A stretch of 64,000 nt of DNA, taken from contig UBNQ01000022.1 in the NCBI GenBank assembly GCA_900466875.1, positions 46,811-110,810 of the forward strand, written 5' to 3'. The notes beneath the pieces are model-generated. The model made no database searches. It had not been told where the DNA came from and was given only the letters and a program-made list of their open reading frames with translations. This stretch comes from Hyphomicrobiales bacterium (GTDB lineage Bacteria; Pseudomonadota; Alphaproteobacteria; Rhizobiales; Rhizobiaceae). A program made the translations under genes and the position numbers. Below, piece by piece: positions 58,774 to 64,000 of this stretch. Positions within the stretch are counted from its first letter, which is position 1. Each line of letters begins with the position of its first letter.

Positions 58774-58891
58774 AAAGACCCGCTCGAGCAGATGACGTCC
58801 GGCTCACTCTTGCAAGTGGCGCTGGCGCGAAACTGGTGTCGGCAACGCCGAAGGGGCTGAGCGGCCAGACGACCGCGCGTTCCGAACATGT

Positions 58892-58905
58892 TTAATCAAA
58901 TTTAA
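58892..58905 (+). promoter_or_regulatory. CtrA-like site with altered spacing
   Basis: TTAA-N6-TTAA upstream of the chemoreceptor gene: half-sites match CtrA but the spacer is six rather than seven bases. It may be functional at lower affinity or be chance in an AT-rich stretch. Confidence 0.25.
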
Positions 58906-59059
58906 ATGCGCGCGGGCTAATTTTGGCATGACGGGGTGGGATTCAGCTGCGATGCGAGCGGCGGTGATCGTCATGTATTGTCTCAGACGGCATCCTGGCG
59001 CAGCGGCAGCATTTTCGCATGACCCGCGGGGGATCGCCTTTTTCCCAATAGGAAGCGAA

Positions 59060-61051
59060 ATGCAGTTCCTCGAAAATGCAAAAATCCGCACGAAGATCGT
59101 CGCGGTTATCGCCTTGATGGGGGCTATCGCCCTTATCGGGCTGATCTATGTCAGCATGCAGTTCAAGAATGCGGACGCAAGATACTCCTATTTCATCTCG
59201 CATGAGAGCACGGCTGCGACGCTGAACGCGCGCGCGACCGCAGGACTTCTGCAGCTGGGCTTCCAGCTCGGCCTGATGCAGGTCAATGATCCCGCTTCGC
59301 CCGAATTTGCAGCCGCCGTAAAGAAGTACGAGGGCGATCGCGACCTGATGAAGCAACGCGTCGGCATGACCGCGGACCTCGTGCCCACACGCCGCGCCGC
59401 CGCCGACGCCATATTGAAGGCCGTCGACGAGTTCGACCAGCTGGGTCAACAGGTCATCACGCTTGCCAAGAATGGCCAGGCGATCCAGGCCCGCGCCGCC
59501 ATGCGCGATGCCGGCGCAAAGGTCATGCAGGTCCTACCGCTTTTCGCCTCCGGTAATGACGAACTGATGAAAACCGTCGATGCCGGCACGGCCGAACTTC
59601 AGGCGGATACGAACGACACGATCATCACCGGCCTTGTTGCGCTCGGCGTTTCGCTTGCGGTCCTGATCCTGCTCGGCCTCTACGTCGCCTCACGCGGCAT
59701 CACCGGTCCGATCGCTCGACTGAGCGACCGCATGGCGGAACTCGCTTCCGGCGAAACCAACCGCGAAATTCCGGGTCTCGACCGCCGCGACGAAATCGGC
59801 ACGATGGCGCAGGCCGTACAGGTGTTCAAGGACAATGCCCTGAAAACACAGGCGCTGGAACGCGAGGCGGAATCGCAGCGCAGCCTCACCGAAGAACAGC
59901 GCCAGCGCAATGCCGAAGAAGCCCGCATCCGCGCCGAAGCCATGGCGGAAGCCACGAACGGTCTCGCCACCGGCCTAAAGCACCTGTCTTCCGGCGACCT
60001 GACTTTCCAGCTGGAACGCGCTTTCGCCCAGGAATTCGAAAGCCTGCGTGCCGACTTCAATGCAGCCGTTTCACAGTTGCGCGGCACGCTCGGCTCTGTG
60101 GCCCAGGCAACGAGCTCGATCGATTCGGGTTCGCGCGAAGTCAGCCAGAGCGCCGACGATCTTTCCAAGCGGACCGAGCAGCAGGCCGCTTCGCTGGAAG
60201 AAACCGCCGCTGCACTGGACCAGATCACGGTCAACGTCACCAACTCCTCCAAGCGTGCCGAAGAGGCCCGCAAGGTGGCGATCCAGGCGAATGAAAGCGC
60301 CCGCCATTCCGGCGCCGTCGTTGCCAATGCCGTCAACGCCATGGGCCGTATCGAGGAATCGTCCGGCCAGATCTCCAACATCATCGGCGTGATCGACGAT
60401 ATCGCCTTCCAGACCAACCTTCTGGCGCTCAATGCCGGCGTCGAAGCCGCACGTGCGGGCGAAGCCGGCAAGGGCTTTGCCGTCGTCGCGCAGGAAGTGC
60501 GCGAACTGGCGCAGCGTTCCGCCCAGGCCGCCAAGGAGATCAAGGACCTGATCGGCAAGTCCTCGGTCGAGGTCGAGACCGGCGTCAAGCTTGTCAGCGA
60601 TACCGGCACGGCGCTGAAGACGATCGAGGACTATATCGTCACGATCAACCAGCACATGGACTCGATCGCGACCTCCTCGCGCGAGCAGTCGGTCGGACTT
60701 GCGGAAGTCAACACCGCCGTCAACCAGATGGACCAGGTGACACAGCAGAACGCCGCCATGGTGGAAGAAGCCAATGCCGCCGGCGCCACGCTTGCCACCG
60801 AAGCCGGTCGCCTGCGTGAAATCATCTCGCAGTTCCAGCTCGGTCAGGGCGGAGCCGCAAGCTTCTCGCAGCAGTCCACGGCCCTGCGCCACACCGCATC
60901 GACGATGGCGGCGCCCGTCAGAACCGCCTCGCGCGGCTCGGCACCGGTCGCCTCGCCGGCCCGCGGCATGGTTGGCAAGATCGCCCAGGCTTTTGGCGGC
61001 CGCAGCAGCGCTGCCGCAGCACCGTCCACGGATAGCTGGGAAGAGTTCTGA
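59060..61051 (+). CDS. Methyl-accepting chemotaxis protein
   Basis: A 663-residue receptor: TM1 (about 10-33), periplasmic four-helix sensor (35-190), TM2 near 190-212, HAMP domain, a second HAMP-like unit, then the signalling domain with hairpin tip [42 protein letters not shown]. The C-terminal DSWEEF is a xWxxF-type pentapeptide that could tether CheR/CheB. ATG 59060 follows AGGAAG; the frame back to 58928 is rejected. Ligand unknown. Ends at a strong terminator. Confidence 0.94.
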   Translation: MQFLENAKIRTKIVAVIALMGAIALIGLIYVSMQFKNADARYSYFISHESTAATLNARATAGLLQLGFQLGLMQVNDPASPEFAAAVKKYEGDRDLMKQRVGMTADLVPTRRAAADAILKAVDEFDQLGQQVITLAKNGQAIQARAAMRDAGAKVMQVLPLFASGNDELMKTVDAGTAELQADTNDTIITGLVALGVSLAVLILLGLYVASRGITGPIARLSDRMAELASGETNREIPGLDRRDEIGTMAQAVQVFKDNALKTQALEREAESQRSLTEEQRQRNAEEARIRAEAMAEATNGLATGLKHLSSGDLTFQLERAFAQEFESLRADFNAAVSQLRGTLGSVAQATSSIDSGSREVSQSADDLSKRTEQQAASLEETAAALDQITVNVTNSSKRAEEARKVAIQANESARHSGAVVANAVNAMGRIEESSGQISNIIGVIDDIAFQTNLLALNAGVEAARAGEAGKGFAVVAQEVRELAQRSAQAAKEIKDLIGKSSVEVETGVKLVSDTGTALKTIEDYIVTINQHMDSIATSSREQSVGLAEVNTAVNQMDQVTQQNAAMVEEANAAGATLATEAGRLREIISQFQLGQGGAASFSQQSTALRHTASTMAAPVRTASRGSAPVASPARGMVGKIAQAFGGRSSAAAAPSTDSWEEF

Positions 61052-61094
61052 GCCACGGCGTAAACGGGCCTCAAAACCGTAGCAACTATAATCT

Positions 61095-61130
61095 AAAGGC
61101 GGGAGCGCCTGAACGCTCCCGCCTTTTTTA
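61095..61130 (+). terminator. Strong Rho-independent terminator
   Basis: AAGGCGGGAGCG, loop CCTGAA, CGCTCCCGCCTT followed by TTTTT. Ends the chemoreceptor transcript. Confidence 0.92.
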
Positions 61131-61161
61131 TTTTCTCGCAGCAGGGCAGCTCTCCTGCCTA

Positions 61162-62061
61162 TCAGGCAAACTGATTGAAGAAATGAATGCTTTCGGCAAC
61201 GGCGCCGGGAACGACACCGTTATGCGTGCCGGGCAGGATCTTCTTGTCGATCGAGACACCGGCCGAGCGCGCCCGCTCGATCAGCAGGTCGTGATCCTTG
61301 TCGAAAGGGCGTTCTTCGGAACCGCGCAGCAGGAATGTCGGGCATTTGAGACTGGTGCCGAAACAGGCGGACGACCGCATGACGAATTCCATCGGATCGG
61401 TGGCGTCAAAGGGCATTTCGCTGGAATAACGGCCGAAATAACGCCAGGCGCTGACGCCGGCGGAGATCGGCGCAGCGGCGCGGAATTTTCGCGTCATGGA
61501 GGCAAGAAGCGCCAGCGTGCCGCCATTCGAGTGACCGGCGATGAAGAACCGGTTGCGGTCTATGCCGGGCAGATTTTCGAGATAGGTCGCTGCCGCAAGT
61601 GCATCGGCGGTTTCGTCGTAGAAGCCGGAATAATAACCGGCCTGTCCGTTCTCGCCGCGGAAGGACGGCAGGAGAACAACGAAGCCCGCTTCCCAATAGG
61701 CCTTGAGCAATTCCCAATGGCCATCACCGGTGGCATTGCCGCCATGCAGGAAAAGCACCGCGGGTTTGAGCTTCTTCGACGGTTCGTAATGGGACAGCCA
61801 GGCGACCAGTTCGATCGAGCCGTCCGGACCACCCGGATAGGTGACGCGCCTTGCGCCCGGCGGCGTGCCGAGCGGCGGCGACACTTCCGGTGACGGTCCC
61901 TTTTTCAGGAGACGGGTTTTGAAGCTGTGGCGGGCCTGCGCGTAATCCAGGCTTTCGAGCGGCGGGATGTCGGGCGTCGAGAAAGGGGCAGCGGCAAGCG
62001 CGTTTCTGGACATGGCACCGGCGGCGATGCCGGCGAGGATGATGCGGCGGGTGATCAGCAT
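61162..62061 (-). CDS. Exported prolyl-oligopeptidase-like alpha/beta hydrolase
   Basis: A 299-residue protein with an N-terminal RR-containing signal sequence (LITRRIILAGIAAGAMSRNALAA). VLFLHGGNATGDG (oxyanion) and GHSNGGTLALL with Ser178 identify an alpha/beta hydrolase; Asp and His are expected near EERPFDKDHDL and LPGTHNGVVPG. Dienelactone-hydrolase/acyl-peptidase-like. It lies just downstream of the DNA ligase gene (about 87 bases), on the same strand, though functional linkage is doubtful. Confidence 0.84.
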   Translation of the reverse strand: MLITRRIILAGIAAGAMSRNALAAAPFSTPDIPPLESLDYAQARHSFKTRLLKKGPSPEVSPPLGTPPGARRVTYPGGPDGSIELVAWLSHYEPSKKLKPAVLFLHGGNATGDGHWELLKAYWEAGFVVLLPSFRGENGQAGYYSGFYDETADALAAATYLENLPGIDRNRFFIAGHSNGGTLALLASMTRKFRAAAPISAGVSAWRYFGRYSSEMPFDATDPMEFVMRSSACFGTSLKCPTFLLRGSEERPFDKDHDLLIERARSAGVSIDKKILPGTHNGVVPGAVAESIHFFNQFA

Positions 62062-62148
62062 TGGCGAAGTATCCTGCGGCGGGATTTCAGTATTACTGAA
62101 GCTTGAGAAAAGGCAATTCCAAGGCGCAATCGAAACGCTTGGAAAGGC

Positions 62149-63795
62149 TCAGATCGCCCCTTCCCGCGTCTCGATCATCGCCACCAGCGTTTCCAGCCGG
62201 TCGGCATCGCGCGGCAGCTTGTCCTGGCGCAGCCGGGAGATCCGGGGAAAGCGCATGGCGACGCCAGACTTGTGGCGGGTCGAGCGAGCAATGCCTTCGA
62301 AGGCCACTTCCAGCACGAAACCGAAATCGGGCGTCGCCTTGACTGCCCGGACAGGCCCGAAACGATCCACCGTGTTGTCGCGGACGAACTTGTCGAGCAC
62401 TTCCAGCTCCGCATCGGTGAAGCCGAAATAGGCCTTTCCAACGGGCACGAGCTGCTCCCCCTCATCCGTCACCGTCCAGACGCCGAAGGTGAAATCGGAA
62501 TAATAACTCGATCGTTTTCCGTGGCCGCGCTGGGCATAGAGCATCACGGCATCGATGTTGAAGGGATCGCGTTTCCACTTGAACCACGGTCCCTTGAGGC
62601 GGCCTGCCTGATAGGGGCTGTCCTTGCGCTTGATCATCACCCCTTCAATGACGGGATCGGGAGGATCGACCCTCAGCCGGTCCAGTTCCGTCCAGTCGGT
62701 GAAGGCAACGAGATCGGAAAGATCGAACCGGTCATGCGGGGCCTTGTCGATCATGTCGGCAAGCCGATCGCGGCGGGTGAGGAAACCATCGGGGCGAATA
62801 TCCTCCTCGCCCTGAAACAGGAGGTCGTAGGCGCGCACGAAGGCCGGATATTCCTCCATCATCTTCGCCGTCACCGTCTTGCGGTTGAGGCGCTGCTGCA
62901 GATCGGAAAAGGTGCGGGTCGGGGCGTTGGTCCGCTTTGTGCCGCCGACCAGGAGTTCTCCGTCGATGACGCCTTCGAAATTGATCGCCTCGACCACATC
63001 CGGGAAGGCACCGGTAATATCGTCGCCGGAACGGGAATAGAGTTTTCTCGTGCCGCCGTGGCTCGACATCTGGACGCGGATGCCGTCCCATTTCCACTCG
63101 GCGGCATAGTCCTGCGGGTTCAGCTTTTCGAGATCGCCGGTCTCGACGGGATTGGCGAGCATGACGGAATGGAAGATCGCCGGCGTGGCGAGGACCGGCT
63201 TTTCCGCCCTGCCCTCCAGCCAGGCGAACAGCGATTCGTAGGGCGGGGTCAGGCCGTGCCAGAGCGTTTCGATCTCGGTGATGTCTTTTTTGTTTTCTCC
63301 TGGCCCGCTCATATCCGCCAGCGCCTGTTTGGCAAGGCGCGCGGAAACGCCTATCCTCAGCGAGCCGGTGGCGAGTTTCAGAAAGGCGAAGCGGCCGGAT
63401 GTATCGAGATGATCGAGAAGATCGCGGACGGCGCCGCGCACTTCGGTGCGGCCGAGCGCATTCATGCGTTTGACGACGTCCGACAGCCGCGGCTCGGCCT
63501 GCGCGTCGACGCCTTCCTTTGCCGCGCCATCCCAGACGAGCGAAATGGTTTCGGCGAGATCGCCGACATAGTCATAGGAATACTGGAACAGGATCGGGTC
63601 CATGCGTTCCAGCACGAGTTCGCGCAGCATCGCGGGCTTGACGCTTTTCAGGTCCAGAGCCCCTGCGAGAGCGGCAAGCCCGTATCCACGGTCGGGATCG
63701 GGCGTGGTGCGGAAATAATCGACAAGCAGGGTGAGCTTGCCGTTGCGGGACGGGGTGAGGACGAGGCGGTCGAGAAGGGTTGCGAAGGGTTTCAT
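62149..63795 (-). CDS. ATP-dependent DNA ligase, ligase-associated repair family
   Basis: A 548-residue ligase: N-terminal helical domain (FATLLDRLVLTPSRNGKLTLLVDYF), nucleotidyltransferase core with adenylated Lys235 in EWKWDGIRVQ, motif III region ARAYDLLF and IEGVMIKRKDSPY, and C-terminal OB fold. The architecture matches the PP_1105-type ligases that cluster with an Lhr-like helicase, exonuclease and PdeM. ATG at 63795 follows the third repeat. In this window no helicase follows; the hydrolase gene does. Confidence 0.9.
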   Translation of the reverse strand: MKPFATLLDRLVLTPSRNGKLTLLVDYFRTTPDPDRGYGLAALAGALDLKSVKPAMLRELVLERMDPILFQYSYDYVGDLAETISLVWDGAAKEGVDAQAEPRLSDVVKRMNALGRTEVRGAVRDLLDHLDTSGRFAFLKLATGSLRIGVSARLAKQALADMSGPGENKKDITEIETLWHGLTPPYESLFAWLEGRAEKPVLATPAIFHSVMLANPVETGDLEKLNPQDYAAEWKWDGIRVQMSSHGGTRKLYSRSGDDITGAFPDVVEAINFEGVIDGELLVGGTKRTNAPTRTFSDLQQRLNRKTVTAKMMEEYPAFVRAYDLLFQGEEDIRPDGFLTRRDRLADMIDKAPHDRFDLSDLVAFTDWTELDRLRVDPPDPVIEGVMIKRKDSPYQAGRLKGPWFKWKRDPFNIDAVMLYAQRGHGKRSSYYSDFTFGVWTVTDEGEQLVPVGKAYFGFTDAELEVLDKFVRDNTVDRFGPVRAVKATPDFGFVLEVAFEGIARSTRHKSGVAMRFPRISRLRQDKLPRDADRLETLVAMIETREGAI

Positions 63796-63833
63796 GGGAT
63801 TGCCTCGCCGATAGCTGACGTCTTGCCGTGCCA

Positions 63834-64000
63834 GCCCCCCTCTGGCCTGCCGGCCATCTCCCCCACAAGGGGGGAGATCACAAGCTGCTTGCTCGTAGCC
63901 CAAAGTTGTCGCTTCAACATGTGGTTCCGCTTGTGTTGAGCTTGATTGAGGCAAGGCGGTCCGCCCAGCGGATCTCCCCACCTGTGGGGGAGATGGCCGG
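63834..64000. repeat. RIME-type palindromic repeat, copy 3 (cut by window end)
   Basis: Left end CCCCCCTCTGGCCTGCC..., centre with two large palindromic parts (AAGGGGGGAGATC near 63868-63880 and GATCTCCCC near 63971-63979). Same family as copies at 32.4 and 38.2 kb. Lies directly before the DNA ligase gene, in its presumed upstream region. The right border is beyond the window. Confidence 0.75.

Noticed and set aside
62272..63939. 555-residue frame opposite the DNA ligase gene
   Set aside because: It is the reverse-strand shadow of the ligase, a common product of GC-rich coding DNA. The ligase frame has conserved motifs; this one has none.
1..64000. Insertion sequences, prophage, integrases, tRNA or rRNA genes
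   Set aside because: No transposase, integrase, tail or capsid proteins and no tRNA-like cloverleaf sequence were recognised by eye; only the RIME-type repeats are mobile-like.

Overview
This window looks like a chromosomal segment of a Rhizobiaceae alphaproteobacterium (Rhizobium/Neorhizobium/Agrobacterium type). The basis is a GC-rich, gene-dense sequence, lineage-typical families (DUF930, DUF982, dmeRF, three L,D-transpeptidases, DUF853 HerA-like ATPase), a perfect Fnr/FixK-type box, a perfect CtrA box, and three copies of a palindromic intergenic repeat of the RIME type. No phage, plasmid, insertion sequence, tRNA, rRNA or CRISPR was found. The species cannot be fixed from the sequence alone.

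Layout. 1-2.7 kb: the start of a cupin gene, a ParDE toxin-antitoxin pair, an acetyltransferase, a hemolysin-III membrane protein and a universal stress protein behind an Fnr/FixK box. 2.8-9.4 kb: two-domain glyoxalase-fold protein, AI-2E family permease, FAD oxidoreductase, DUF930 protein, two coupled tiny membrane proteins and oligopeptidase B. 9.7-15.6 kb: a CtrA-box small protein, the dmeRF cobalt/nickel efflux pair with a G-tract operator, an unknown 170-residue protein, a metal-type MerR regulator, proline iminopeptidase, GNAT, DJ-1/PfpI and a MazEF-type pair. 15.6-23.5 kb: diheme cytochrome c, cytochrome c556, LysE exporter with a divergent WYL regulator sharing a perfect palindrome, cytochrome b561, a Mn-type ADP-ribose phosphatase relative, L,D-transpeptidase, Fe-type superoxide dismutase and two unknown proteins.

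23.6-32.4 kb: PAS-GGDEF-EAL protein, esterase, phytanoyl-CoA dioxygenase-like protein, branched-chain aminotransferase, ChaC-like cyclotransferase, phospholipase D family protein and LysR regulator. 32.4-44.4 kb: repeat, MFS exporter, two aldo-keto reductases, an orphan RES-domain protein, secreted alpha/beta hydrolase, repeat, DUF3829-like protein, CorA with a structured leader, a possible small RNA, a DUF2267-like protein, YihY and a HerA-like ATPase. 44.5-49.4 kb: a redox-type (CSS) EAL phosphodiesterase and a four-gene VOC/DUF1579/DUF1579/DUF899 operon divergent from a MarR regulator. 49.4-64 kb: SDR plus LysR, small proteins, a RES-Xre toxin-antitoxin pair, LysE exporter, ohr/ohrR, methyltransferase, two tandem L,D-transpeptidases, a chemoreceptor, a hydrolase and an ATP-dependent DNA ligase of the ligase-associated repair family.

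How genes work together. Stress defence recurs: peroxide (ohr/ohrR, sodB), metal (dmeRF, MerR, CorA), electrophile (VOC, aldo-keto reductases, DUF899 operon) and cell-wall remodelling by L,D-transpeptidases. Much of the window is single genes with their own regulators or terminators. The clearest cooperating units are dmeRF, ohr/ohrR, the MarR-DUF899 operon, the WYL-LysE pair, the MFS-AKR pair and the toxin-antitoxin pairs. No single unmistakably new defence or biosynthetic system is visible. The least explained signals are the MarR/DUF899 module, the corA leader with the adjacent possible small RNA, the CtrA-box orphan protein and the antitoxin-less RES protein.
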